Part shown: positions 35,614 to 42,910 of the stretch, piece after piece
Layout of the letters: the number at the start of each line of letters is the position of its first letter
Numbering within the stretch: the stretch's first letter is position 1
NCBI GenBank assembly: GCA_947450895.1
Contig: CANFWT010000016.1
Coordinates: 1-42,910 of the forward strand
From: Comamonadaceae bacterium
GTDB taxonomy: Bacteria; Pseudomonadota; Gammaproteobacteria; Burkholderiales; Burkholderiaceae_C
Reading direction: 5' to 3'
DNA length: 42,910 nt
Translations under genes and position numbers: made by a program
The notes under the pieces: model-generated
What the model saw: the letters and a program-made list of their open reading frames with translations, nothing else
Told to the model about the DNA's origin: nothing
The model's database searches: none

Positions 35614-36351
35614 TCAGGGGTAAAACGGCTGAACGCGGTATCCCACGACAGGTGGAGATCCTGGGGGTAGTTCAAACGCGATCCAGAGCGCAAGCGGCAA
35701 AGACGACTGGCGAGCCAAGGTAAGGGACTCAGCGCTCCATTGCGCTGCTGCGAACGCCTGTTGCATGACAACACGGTCTGAAGAGTCGGTCAGGGCGATC
35801 ACAAGCGACGGCGCCTCCAGATTCAGGTCCGAGCGGTTGGTGATGGTTGCGCTGAGTTTGAAGTGGCGGGTGTCCAAGGCGTCAAAGCGGGTGTCTTTGA
35901 CGAGCACATCTTCAAGATTGCGCCAATTGCAGATTGGTGAACCCGCGCATGCCGACTGCGCCATGGCTGCTGCCCTTGGAAAATGGGATGCCAAGCGCTG
36001 GCGCTGATTCAGTGTGACCTGTATTACCAACACAATAAACAGCACCGCTACCACCAGCCAATAGCCATCGGCCCTACCCCGTTTGGGGGCCGGTCGCTCT
36101 TTCGCTGCCTCTGTGTTGGGCAAAGGCGCATCGCGCGGCGATGACTCATTCTCCTCGTGCGCAAGGCCTTCCTGGCGCAGCGCAAGCGGCAGGTGCGTAC
36201 CGATGGAGTCCTTGCCCGGTTCGGATGGGGCCTGCGCGCTGAACACCTCCTGGCAGTTGCCGCAGCGTACCCAGCCACGTCCTTCATCCAATTGCGCAGG
36301 CGTGACGTGAAACGACGTAGCGCACCGTGGGCACTCGGTAGTCAGGCGCAT
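35614..36351 (-). CDS. Zinc-ribbon and DUF3426 domain membrane protein
   Basis: The 245-residue protein starts with an MJ0042-type zinc ribbon (CPRCATSFHV...VRCGNCQEVF, four cysteines). A charged, low-complexity linker follows, then one membrane helix (YWLVVAVLFIVLVIQVTL) at about residues 97-114. The C-terminal DUF3426 domain contains FDALDTRHFKLSATITNRSDLNLEAPSLVI-type beta strands and probably faces the periplasm. Function unknown. It is the last gene of accB-accC-prmA-this gene on the minus strand, 48 bases after prmA, an order common in betaproteobacteria. Confidence 0.85.
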   Translation of the reverse strand: MRLTTECPRCATSFHVTPAQLDEGRGWVRCGNCQEVFSAQAPSEPGKDSIGTHLPLALRQEGLAHEENESSPRDAPLPNTEAAKERPAPKRGRADGYWLVVAVLFIVLVIQVTLNQRQRLASHFPRAAAMAQSACAGSPICNWRNLEDVLVKDTRFDALDTRHFKLSATITNRSDLNLEAPSLVIALTDSSDRVVMQQAFAAAQWSAESLTLARQSSLPLALWIAFELPPGSPPVVGYRVQPFYP

Positions 36352-36399
36352 GGTGAACTCTGTAGCGCAGCGATGGTTCGAGGGCCGGGTGGAAAGGGT

Positions 36400-37278
36400 T
36401 TACCAAGTCGCGGTCATCAGCACCCAGCCTTCTTGGCTGTCCGAGACGCCAAGCCTGCAGTAGGGCGCATAAGCTTGCACCAACTCATCCACCTGGCGCT
36501 CCAGGATGCCTGCAAGTACCAAGTGGCCTCCGACCCCCACGTGCGCGGACAAAAGTGGTGCCAGAACTTTGAGTGGCGATGCCAATATGTTGGCCAAGAC
36601 CAGTTGGTATTGGCCCTGCGCGCGCTCGGGCAGACCCGCCGTCAAGAGCGCCGCATTGGCCGTAGCATTGCGTTCTGTTGATTCGACGGCCGCAGCGTCG
36701 ATGTCCACAGCCAGAACCTGTTTGGCACCGAATTTCGCTGCCGCGATGGCCAAGATTCCAGAGCCACAGCCATAGTCCAGCACCCGCTCCGGCATGGGAT
36801 GGTTGGCTATCCAACGCAAGCACATCCGTGTGGTGGGGTGTGTGCCTGTGCCAAAGGCCAAGCCCGGGTCCAAGCGGATCACCCTTTGCGCTGCTTCGGG
36901 ACGGGCGTGCCACGTGGGAACAATCCAAAATGTGGGCGTGATCTCCACTGGCGCAAATTGCGATTGGGTTAAGCGCACCCAGTCTTGGTCGGGCACCGCC
37001 GTGGTGCCCAGAACCGTGCAGCCTTCAAAAAAGTCTTGGGCTTGCAGGAGCTGCCCCGCTTGCGCCGCGGTAACTTCATCGGCGAACAAGGCCGTCAGGC
37101 GAGAGCGTTGCCAGCCTTCTTTGGGCGCGGGCATACCAGGTTCGCCAAAAAGCGCTACCTCGGCGTCGGTTTGCGCATCGGCATCCTCCACGCTGACGCT
37201 GAGCGCGTCCAAAGCGTCAAGCGCCTCACTCACGGCTTCGACCCGCTGTTCCGGGCACATCAGGCGCAGTTCAAACAT
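36400..37278 (-). CDS. prmA: Ribosomal protein L11 methyltransferase PrmA
   Basis: This 292-residue SAM-dependent enzyme trimethylates lysines and the N-terminus of ribosomal protein L11. The N-terminal L11-recognition domain ends near a conserved IVPTWH. The methyltransferase domain has GLAFGTGTHPTTRMCL, then motif I DYGCGSGILAIAAAKFG and acidic VDIDAAAVE. LANILASPLKVLAPLL is the catalytic loop region (NxL-type). Start at ATG 37276-37278, eight bases after accC. Confidence 0.95.
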   Translation of the reverse strand: MFELRLMCPEQRVEAVSEALDALDALSVSVEDADAQTDAEVALFGEPGMPAPKEGWQRSRLTALFADEVTAAQAGQLLQAQDFFEGCTVLGTTAVPDQDWVRLTQSQFAPVEITPTFWIVPTWHARPEAAQRVIRLDPGLAFGTGTHPTTRMCLRWIANHPMPERVLDYGCGSGILAIAAAKFGAKQVLAVDIDAAAVESTERNATANAALLTAGLPERAQGQYQLVLANILASPLKVLAPLLSAHVGVGGHLVLAGILERQVDELVQAYAPYCRLGVSDSQEGWVLMTATW

Positions 37279-37286
37279 GGTGTATT

Positions 37287-38636
37287 TCAGCGTTTATGCT
37301 GCTCCAGCCAATGTTCCAAGTAGTGAATGTTCGTGCCGCCAGCCATGAACTTGGCGTCCACCATCAACTCGCGGTGCAGCGGAATATTCGTGTTGATGCC
37401 TTCGACAGCCGTTTCCAGCAAGGCCGTACGCATGCGTGCCAGGGCCTGCTCGCGCGTGTCGCCATGCACAATGAGTTTGCCGATCATCGAGTCGTAATTC
37501 GGTGGCACAAAGTAATTCGTGTAGACATGAGAGTCCACCCGAACGCCAGGACCGCCAGGCGCGTGCCATGTCGTGATTCGGCCGGGTGAGGGTGTGAACT
37601 TGTAAGGGTCTTCCGCGTTGATACGGCATTCAATGGCGTGACCTTTGATCGTGATTTGCCGCTGGGTGAAAGGCAGTTTTTCTCCCGCAGCGACCATGAT
37701 CTGGGTTTTGACAATGTCGATACCCGTGACCATTTCAGTCACTGGGTGCTCCACTTGCACCCGTGTATTCATCTCGATGAAATAAAACTCGCCCGCCTCG
37801 TACAAAAACTCAAACGTACCCGCTCCCCGGTAGCCCATTTTTTTGCATGCCGTGACGCAGCGTTCGCCGATGCGTTCAATGAGTTTGCGGTTGATGCCTG
37901 GCGCAGGTGCTTCTTCCAGAATTTTTTGGTGGCGACGTTGCATGGAGCAATCGCGTTCCCCCAGGTACACCGCATTTTTGAAGGTGTCCGCCAGTACCTG
38001 AATTTCGATGTGGCGCGGGTTTTGAAGGAACTTTTCCATGTAAACCGCTGGATTGCCAAAGGCGGCACCCGCCTCGGCCTTGGTCATAGCCACCGCATTG
38101 ACCAGCGCAGCCTCGGTGTGTACCACCCGCATGCCACGCCCACCGCCTCCACCAGCGGCCTTGATGATGACTGGATAACCCACTGTTTTGGCGATGCGCC
38201 GAATTTGCACTGCATCGTCAGGCAACTCACCTTCTGACCCCGGCACGCAGGGGACACCCGCGCGGATCATGGCTTGTTTGGCCGAAACTTTGTCCCCCAT
38301 GAGCCGGATCGACTCGGGCGTAGGGCCGATGAACTGGAAGCCACTTTTCTCAACCCGCTCGGCGAAATCGGCGTTTTCGCTCAAAAAGCCATATCCAGGG
38401 TGAATCGCCTCAGCGTCGGTGACCTCCGCCGCAGAAATAATGGCGGGCATGTTGAGGTAGCTGAGGTTCGAGGCCGCGGGCCCAATGCAGACCGCTTCTT
38501 CCGCCAGCCGCACGTACTTCGCATCCCGGTCGGCCTCCGAGTACACCATCACCGCCTTGACGCCCAACTCACGGCACGCGCGCTGGATACGCAGGGCGAT
38601 CTCGCCACGGTTGGCAATCAGGATTTTTTTGAACAT
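37287..38636 (-). CDS. accC: Acetyl-CoA carboxylase biotin carboxylase subunit AccC
   Basis: The 449-residue ATP-grasp enzyme carboxylates biotin on AccB, the first step of fatty acid synthesis. The N-terminal [20 protein letters not shown], the glycine-rich [14 protein letters not shown] loop for ATP, the [17 protein letters not shown] segment, and the [17 protein letters not shown] active-site block are all intact. Length is typical. It is 13 bases after accB and eight before prmA, so one transcript is likely. Confidence 0.98.
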   Translation of the reverse strand: MFKKILIANRGEIALRIQRACRELGVKAVMVYSEADRDAKYVRLAEEAVCIGPAASNLSYLNMPAIISAAEVTDAEAIHPGYGFLSENADFAERVEKSGFQFIGPTPESIRLMGDKVSAKQAMIRAGVPCVPGSEGELPDDAVQIRRIAKTVGYPVIIKAAGGGGGRGMRVVHTEAALVNAVAMTKAEAGAAFGNPAVYMEKFLQNPRHIEIQVLADTFKNAVYLGERDCSMQRRHQKILEEAPAPGINRKLIERIGERCVTACKKMGYRGAGTFEFLYEAGEFYFIEMNTRVQVEHPVTEMVTGIDIVKTQIMVAAGEKLPFTQRQITIKGHAIECRINAEDPYKFTPSPGRITTWHAPGGPGVRVDSHVYTNYFVPPNYDSMIGKLIVHGDTREQALARMRTALLETAVEGINTNIPLHRELMVDAKFMAGGTNIHYLEHWLEQHKR

Positions 38637-38649
38637 GGCGGTCTGTGGC

Positions 38650-39099
38650 CTATTCGATGGTCAGCAGAGATTGCCCGTATTCCACTGCCTGGCCGTTTTC
38701 ACACAGAATTTGCGTGACCTTGCCAGCCTTGTCAGCCTCGATTTCGTTGAGGATTTTCATGGCCTCAATGATGCAAATCGTGTCACCTTCCTTGACCGTA
38801 TCTCCCACTTCGACAAAAGATTTGGCGCCTGGCGACGACGAGCGGTAAAAAGTACCCACCATAGGTGATTTAACCGCATGCACTGCCGGAGCATCGGCAA
38901 GTTCGGCCGGGGCTGCTGCGGCGGCCATGGGCGCTGCAGCCGGCGCTGCATAAATGGGGGCCGGGGCAGCATAGCCCGGCGCCATGACATTGGAGCCCTT
39001 GACGATGCGAACCTTCCCTTCGGCCTCTGTGATTTCGAGTTCAGAGACGTTCGATTCCGAAACGAGGTCAATCAGGGTTTTGAGTTTGCGTAAGTCCAT
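38650..39099 (-). CDS. accB: Biotin carboxyl carrier protein AccB
   Basis: The 149-residue carrier has a short N-terminal helix pair ([12 protein letters not shown]), an Ala/Pro-rich flexible linker at residues about 40-75, and a biotinyl domain. The biotin attachment site is EAMKILNE with K115; [10 protein letters not shown] marks the conserved thumb-side start of the domain. AGGGAG precedes the ATG at 39097-39099. It is the first gene of the acc cluster. The 168-base upstream spacer should contain the promoter, but I cannot point to a reliable one. Confidence 0.97.
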   Translation of the reverse strand: MDLRKLKTLIDLVSESNVSELEITEAEGKVRIVKGSNVMAPGYAAPAPIYAAPAAAPMAAAAAPAELADAPAVHAVKSPMVGTFYRSSSPGAKSFVEVGDTVKEGDTICIIEAMKILNEIEADKAGKVTQILCENGQAVEYGQSLLTIE

Positions 39100-39267
39100 G
39101 GGGGCTCCCTAAGTGCTGGCTCGCATTGCGGCGAACCTGTCGTAAAAACAATGGAGAATTTGACAGTTTGCTTTCAACTACCGACAAGTACCGTCAAATT
39201 GCGCAAAGATCGTTAATCTTACCGTGTTCGCATGGAGCTAAAAAAGCAGTTCTGCGGCGCTTGTGGC

Positions 39268-39888
39268 TTATTTTAGACCACCCAGCAAGGTCAGGTCGTT
39301 GGCATCAAGGCGGCCCATCTTGCGTTGAATGACCCGCCCCGCGCCGTCTAGCGCTACCGAAAACGGCAGACCGCCGGTCAGATTACCCAGCTTGCGACTG
39401 AGTTCAGTGCCGTCAAAACCCGCCATGGCTACTGCAAAATCCAATGGCATTTTGCTCAGGAAGGCCTGTACCAGCAAAGGCTTGTCAACTGCTAAACCCA
39501 AGACTTGCCAGCCGTTAACCTTATTTTTTTGGGAGAAGGCGTTAATTAGCGGCAACTCTTCCACACAAGGCGGGCACCAAGTTGCCCAAAAATTGAGCAA
39601 CAAGGGCTTTTCCTTGAACGATCGCATCGCCAGTTCAGTACCGGCAGGTGTTTTCCATGCCAAATCCCAAAAGTTGGGAATCGCATCTGTCACTGCAGGC
39701 GCCTCGGGCTGCCTGTTGCGCATCCAGGCGGTGAAAACGCCGGCACCCGCGGCGGCCAGGGCGGCGGCTCCGACGATGGCTCGGCGCGGTAGGTGTGTCA
39801 AGGCTGCCTGTACTTCGCTGGCGTGCGCAGTCGTCACTTCGGGTGGATGCTCGGGCGCAGATTCGGTGCGGTCGTGGTGCTGATTCAT
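39268..39888 (-). CDS. TlpA/ResA-type membrane-anchored thioredoxin-like protein
   Basis: The 206-residue protein has a basic N-terminus, a membrane helix (IVGAAALAAAGAGVFTAW) and a thioredoxin-fold domain facing the periplasm. LLLNFWATWCPPCVEELPLI gives the CPPC active pair; GGLPFSVALDGAG contains the cis-proline. Such proteins reduce disulfides, often apocytochrome c or copper-site partners. It is followed by the acc cluster and overlaps the upstream unknown gene's stop by four bases (ATGA at 39885-39888), so it is cotranscribed with that gene. Confidence 0.9.
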   Translation of the reverse strand: MNQHHDRTESAPEHPPEVTTAHASEVQAALTHLPRRAIVGAAALAAAGAGVFTAWMRNRQPEAPAVTDAIPNFWDLAWKTPAGTELAMRSFKEKPLLLNFWATWCPPCVEELPLINAFSQKNKVNGWQVLGLAVDKPLLVQAFLSKMPLDFAVAMAGFDGTELSRKLGNLTGGLPFSVALDGAGRVIQRKMGRLDANDLTLLGGLK

Positions 39889-40478
39889 GGGGGCGCATTT
39901 TCCATCAGGCGACGCAAGGCGGCGGCGTCGCCACGGGGACGACGGCCCTGTTCGTCGGGCACAAGGGCGCCGCGTATATCGTCCAGGTCGTAAACCAGCA
40001 GGTGAACGCCAATGTTTTCTTGCAACTGCACGCAGCGCTCGTGCACGCTCAGCGCATCCACCAACTCCCCGTGAAAGCCGGGCACCGAGCGCGCCTCAAA
40101 ACGTACGCCCATGTCGATCAGCGCGATTTCGGCCGCCTTCGAGTCCTCGCAAAACAGCTGCAGGTAAATGTCCGAACGCCGGGTGGCGGTACCGCGCCAG
40201 ACCGCGCCGCCCAAGTGCGGCTGGAAGCGCGCCAAGCGATGCATCCATTGCAAGGCCAGTTCGCGCAGCGACCGCAGTTCTTGCGGTTGGGTGTCAGCGC
40301 AGAACAGGGCAATGTATTCCCCGACCGCCGCTTCCACTGCCTGGTTGTCGGGCAGTGCGGTGCGCGAGCCTGCACCTATCTGCTTCACGGCTCGGCGCTT
40401 GGCGGCCCCATAGTCCAGCCCTTCCTCCACAATCAGCCGGGCGGCGACAGCGGCAATCTCAGCTTGGTAACTTTCCAT
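39885..40478 (-). CDS. Conserved protein of unknown function, divergent from mpl
   Basis: I do not recognise the family. From ATG 40476-40478 (MESYQAEIAAVAARLIVEEG) the protein has 197 residues; a longer frame to 40661 runs across the mpl start and is not supported. Features: GLDYGAAKRRAVKQIG, then a helical middle, RRSDIYLQLFCEDSKAAEIALIDMGV and a DLDDIRGALVPDE stretch near the end. The AEI-ALI segment has a nucleotidyltransferase-like flavour, but I would not assign it. It has no signal peptide. The gene is divergent from mpl with 60 bases between starts. Confidence 0.75.
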   Translation of the reverse strand: MESYQAEIAAVAARLIVEEGLDYGAAKRRAVKQIGAGSRTALPDNQAVEAAVGEYIALFCADTQPQELRSLRELALQWMHRLARFQPHLGGAVWRGTATRRSDIYLQLFCEDSKAAEIALIDMGVRFEARSVPGFHGELVDALSVHERCVQLQENIGVHLLVYDLDDIRGALVPDEQGRRPRGDAAALRRLMENAPP

Positions 40479-40526
40479 GCGCGCATTGTGCCCGCCTGGG
40501 GCGGCGGGCGGGCCAAGGCGGGTCGC

Positions 40527-40532
40527 TAAACT
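40527..40532 (+). promoter_or_regulatory. Candidate -10 hexamer for a leaderless mpl transcript
   Basis: GCTAAACT ends six bases before the mpl ATG and no ribosome site fits between them. The layout repeats that before the ccsA-like gene. The -35 region is GC-rich and weak. Confidence 0.4.
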
Positions 40533-40538
40533 CGCCCG

Positions 40539-42074
40539 ATGCATATTCATATCCTGGGCATCTGCGGCACTTTTATGGGCGGCTTGGCAGCCCTGGCACG
40601 TGAGGCCGGCCACCGGGTTACCGGCTGCGACGCCGGGGTCTACCCGCCCATGAGCGACCAACTGCGCGCCTTAGGCATTGAGCTGATCGAGGGCTATGGC
40701 GCCGACCAGCTGGTGCTCAAGCCCGATGTGTTCGTCATCGGTAACACCGTGAGCCGCAGTCGCACCGAAGCTGGGCTTGCCAAGTTCCCGCTGATCGAGG
40801 CAATTTTGGATGCCGGCGCGCCCTACACCAGCGGCCCACAATGGCTGTCTGAACACGTGCTGCAAGGGCGCCACGTGCTGGCCGTGGCGGGTACCCACGG
40901 CAAAACGACCACCACGGCCATGCTGACTTGGATATTGGAGTGCGCTGGTTTGCAGCCTGGCTTTTTGGTGGGCGGTGTGCCCTTGAACTTTGGCGTCTCA
41001 GCGAGGTTAGGAGCCCCCACGCTCCCCGCTGCGCGTGGTTCGCTGCCCCCCGAGGGGGCTGATTCTCCTTGGGGCGGCCCGGCGGGGAATCTGGCCCCCA
41101 CGCTCCCCGCTGCGCGTGGTTCGCTGCCCCCCGAGGGGGCTGATTCCCCTTTGCAAGCTCCGGTATTCGTGATCGAGGCCGACGAGTACGACACGGCGTT
41201 TTTTGACAAGCGCAGCAAGTTCGTCCACTACCGGCCCCGTACGGCCGTGCTCAACAACCTAGAGTTCGACCACGCCGATATTTTTGACAGTTTGGCGGAC
41301 ATTGAGCGCCAGTTTCACCACCTGGTGCGAACGGTGCCGGGCAGCGGCCGCATCGTGGTCAATGGATTGGAAGAAAGCCTGGCGCGGGTGCTGCACATGG
41401 GCTGCTGGAGCACGGTGCGCAGTTTTGGCACGCCGGTGAGCGACTTCAGCGCGCTGGGCGAGCCAGATGATTTTGCGGTGCTGCAGGGCGGTCAGCCGGT
41501 TGCCCGCGTGCAATGGGCCTTGGGCGGGGTGCACAACCAACTTAATGCGCTGGCCGCTATCGCTGCCGCCGAGCATGTGGGTGTGGCGCCGGCAGACGCG
41601 GCCCTGGCGCTTGCTAGCTTTGAGAACGTCAAACGCCGCATGGAAGTGCGGGCGCGCATCGTGCTGCCCGGCGCGTCAGAGACTGCACCCGTGACGATTT
41701 ACGACGACTTTGCCCACCACCCCACCGCCATCCGCACCACGGTCAATGGCTTGCGCCGCAGCGTGGGGGCGGCGCGCATTTTGGCGGTATTCGAGCCGCG
41801 CTCCAACACCATGAAGCTAGGCACCATGAAGGCGCAGCTGCCCTGGAGTCTAGAAGAGGTGGAGCTGGCCTTTTGCCACGGAGGCGGTTTGGGCTGGGAC
41901 GCGTCCGAAGCGCTGGCGCCCATGGGCGAACGCGCCCAGGTGGGGTCCACCATTGATGCCTTGGCAGCGCTGGTAGCCGCCCAGGCGCGCCCGGGCGACC
42001 ACATCCTGTGCATGAGCAACGGCGGCTTTGGCGGGGTGCACGACAAAATCGCTGCGCTCTTGCGGGCCAGGTAA
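40539..42074 (+). CDS. mpl: UDP-N-acetylmuramate:L-alanyl-gamma-D-glutamyl-meso-diaminopimelate ligase Mpl, with in-frame repeat insertion
   Basis: Mpl reattaches recycled murein tripeptide to UDP-MurNAc in the cytoplasm, so it works with AmpD (29761-30342) in cell wall recycling. The protein has 511 residues against about 457 in E. coli. MHIHILGICGTFMGG is the nucleotide-sugar domain start; the ATP loop AGTHGKTTTTAML is at residues 118-130; FVIEADEYDTAFFDKRSKF begins near 210; DDFAHHPTAI is in the last domain. Between SARLG (ending at residue 158) and FVIEADEYD lie 51 residues where E. coli has about four. They consist of two copies of APTLPAARGSLPPEGADSP. All family motifs on both sides are intact and the frame continues, so the enzyme is probably functional. 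Confidence 0.95.
   Translation: MHIHILGICGTFMGGLAALAREAGHRVTGCDAGVYPPMSDQLRALGIELIEGYGADQLVLKPDVFVIGNTVSRSRTEAGLAKFPLIEAILDAGAPYTSGPQWLSEHVLQGRHVLAVAGTHGKTTTTAMLTWILECAGLQPGFLVGGVPLNFGVSARLGAPTLPAARGSLPPEGADSPWGGPAGNLAPTLPAARGSLPPEGADSPLQAPVFVIEADEYDTAFFDKRSKFVHYRPRTAVLNNLEFDHADIFDSLADIERQFHHLVRTVPGSGRIVVNGLEESLARVLHMGCWSTVRSFGTPVSDFSALGEPDDFAVLQGGQPVARVQWALGGVHNQLNALAAIAAAEHVGVAPADAALALASFENVKRRMEVRARIVLPGASETAPVTIYDDFAHHPTAIRTTVNGLRRSVGAARILAVFEPRSNTMKLGTMKAQLPWSLEEVELAFCHGGGLGWDASEALAPMGERAQVGSTIDALAALVAAQARPGDHILCMSNGGFGGVHDKIAALLRAR
41013..41151 (+). repeat. Tandem palindromic repeat inserted in frame inside mpl
   Basis: Two 58-base copies, 41013-41070 and 41094-41151, differ at one base (41066 against 41147). 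The offset is 81 bases, or 27 codons, so the frame is kept. Each copy has a GCCCCC...GGGGGC stem. The sequence resembles GC-rich repeats I recall between genes in Comamonadaceae. Confidence 0.85.
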
Positions 42075-42184
42075 GCAGCGGCCCCGTTGGCGCGGGGCGG
42101 TCCGGAGCGCCGGACAGGGCGCCGACATCAACCGTGGGGCCAAGCCATCGCCCTGGCGTCAAACCGAGGGCGATTCGGCGCCGC

Positions 42185-42910
42185 TCAGGTCGCCGCGTTG
42201 CGCCGCACGCGGCGCGCCTTCACTGCCTGCGACAGCACTTCCAGGCTTTCAAGTGAATCGTCCCAGCCCAGGCAGGCGTCGGTAATGCTTTGGCCGTAGG
42301 ACAAGGCTGCGGGATTGTCTTTGCCCGGGGTGAACTTTTGCGCGCCCGCGTTCAGGTGGCTTTCCACCATCACGCCAAACACGCGGGTGGAGCCGCCGGA
42401 GACCTGGGCGGCGATGTCGCGCGCCACTTCGAGCTGCTTTTCATGCTGCTTGCTGCTGTTGGCGTGGCTGCAGTCCACCATCAGGGTGGGCGGCAATTTG
42501 GCCTTGACCAGGTCCTGGCACGCGGCGTCCACGCTGGTGGCGTCGTAGTTGGGCGCTTTGCCGCCGCGCAAAATCACGTGGCAGTCCGGGTTGCCCTGGG
42601 TTTGCACAATGGCAACCTGGCCGTTTTTGTGTACCGACAAAAAGTGGTGGCCCCCGGCGGCGGCCTGGATGGCGTCGGTGGCGATTTTGATGTTGCCGTC
42701 AGTGCCGTTCTTAAAGCCAATGGGCGCCGAAATGCCCGAGGCCAGTTCGCGGTGCACCTGGCTCTCGGTGGTGCGCGCACCAATCGCGCCCCAGGCGATC
42801 AGGTCGCCCAGGTACTGGGGCGAAATCACATCCAAGAACTCGCTGCCCGCGGGCAGGCCCAGGCGGTTGATGTCGATCAGCAACTGGCGTGCAATGCGCA
42901 GACCTTCGTC
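42185..42910 (-). CDS. 3-deoxy-7-phosphoheptulonate (DAHP) synthase, type I, C-terminal part
   Basis: The gene enters from beyond the right edge; 241 residues are visible, reading DEGLRIARQLLIDINRLGLP at the edge. Motifs of the AroF/G/H type: GAIGARTTESQVHREL (substrate contacts), PIGFKNGTDG, VHKNGQVAIVQTQGNPDCHVILRGG and VDCSHANSSK (metal ligands Cys, His and Glu types), and FGVMVESHLNAG. The enzyme condenses PEP with erythrose 4-phosphate at the start of the shikimate pathway. Which amino acid feeds back on it cannot be decided without the N-terminus. Confidence 0.94.
   Translation of the reverse strand, partial: DEGLRIARQLLIDINRLGLPAGSEFLDVISPQYLGDLIAWGAIGARTTESQVHRELASGISAPIGFKNGTDGNIKIATDAIQAAAGGHHFLSVHKNGQVAIVQTQGNPDCHVILRGGKAPNYDATSVDAACQDLVKAKLPPTLMVDCSHANSSKQHEKQLEVARDIAAQVSGGSTRVFGVMVESHLNAGAQKFTPGKDNPAALSYGQSITDACLGWDDSLESLEVLSQAVKARRVRRNAAT

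Noticed and set aside
41013..41151. CRISPR unit or frameshift/assembly break in mpl
   Set aside because: Only two copies with a 23-base spacer; the offset is a multiple of three and the Mpl frame is intact on both sides. An assembly artefact is still possible but not suggested by the sequence.

Overview
The window is a high-GC chromosomal segment of a betaproteobacterium, most likely a member of the Comamonadaceae (Rhodoferax/Polaromonas-like). The evidence is the protein families and their order (accB-accC-prmA-zinc-ribbon gene, ffh divergent from a CcsA-like gene, mpl, miaB, class I phaC) and GC-rich palindromic repeats of a kind I recall between genes in this family. There is no phage, transposase, CRISPR array or rRNA. 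One tRNA gene (anticodon CAT) lies at 24206-24282. Both ends cut genes: cysW at the left and a DAHP synthase at the right.

Layout, left to right: sulfate ABC transporter genes cysW (partial) and cysA. Then two minus-strand genes for reductive pyrimidine or hydantoin breakdown (hydantoinase and carbamoylase), separated by a 522-bp repeat-derived island. Next comes a tight minus-strand cluster: an RcnB/CigR-like secreted protein, KaiC, KaiB and a PAS-HD-GYP protein, with overlapping ends throughout. It is divergent from a solitary class I PHA synthase, and a 374-bp spacer rich in hairpins lies between them. Then a class V aminotransferase, ychF, and a run of minus-strand accessory genes (DUF2214, MBL hydrolase, DUF4188, SDR, DUF2147) that ends at a divergent TetR regulator. 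From 17.5 to 24 kb lie a small secreted Rap1a/Tai-like protein, a UbiH-like hydroxylase, dsbC, an M61 peptidase and two divergent crotonases. From 24 to 30.3 kb lie tRNA-Met, miaB, a lipocalin, small proteins, ffh, a CcsA-like protein, a PP0621-like protein and ampD. From 30.4 to 35.6 kb is an nrdAB locus with two NrdR-like operator boxes over its promoter, followed by a histone H1-like gene with a strong terminator. From 35.6 to 42.9 kb are the accB-accC-prmA-DUF3426 cluster, a TlpA-like thioredoxin, an unrecognised conserved gene, mpl and the DAHP synthase.

The most notable points are: (1) a kaiC-kaiB pair whose third gene encodes an apparently intact c-di-GMP phosphodiesterase domain, suggesting a Kai-type timer or switch wired to c-di-GMP; (2) mpl carries two tandem copies of a palindromic repeat inserted in frame, adding about 47 residues between its ATP-binding and central-domain motifs; (3) a well-defined NrdR promoter architecture at nrdA; (4) several genes without a Shine-Dalgarno sequence whose -10-like hexamers lie 6-7 bases before the ATG, suggesting leaderless transcripts. 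All functional calls come from reading the sequence and recalled family motifs; no search was run.
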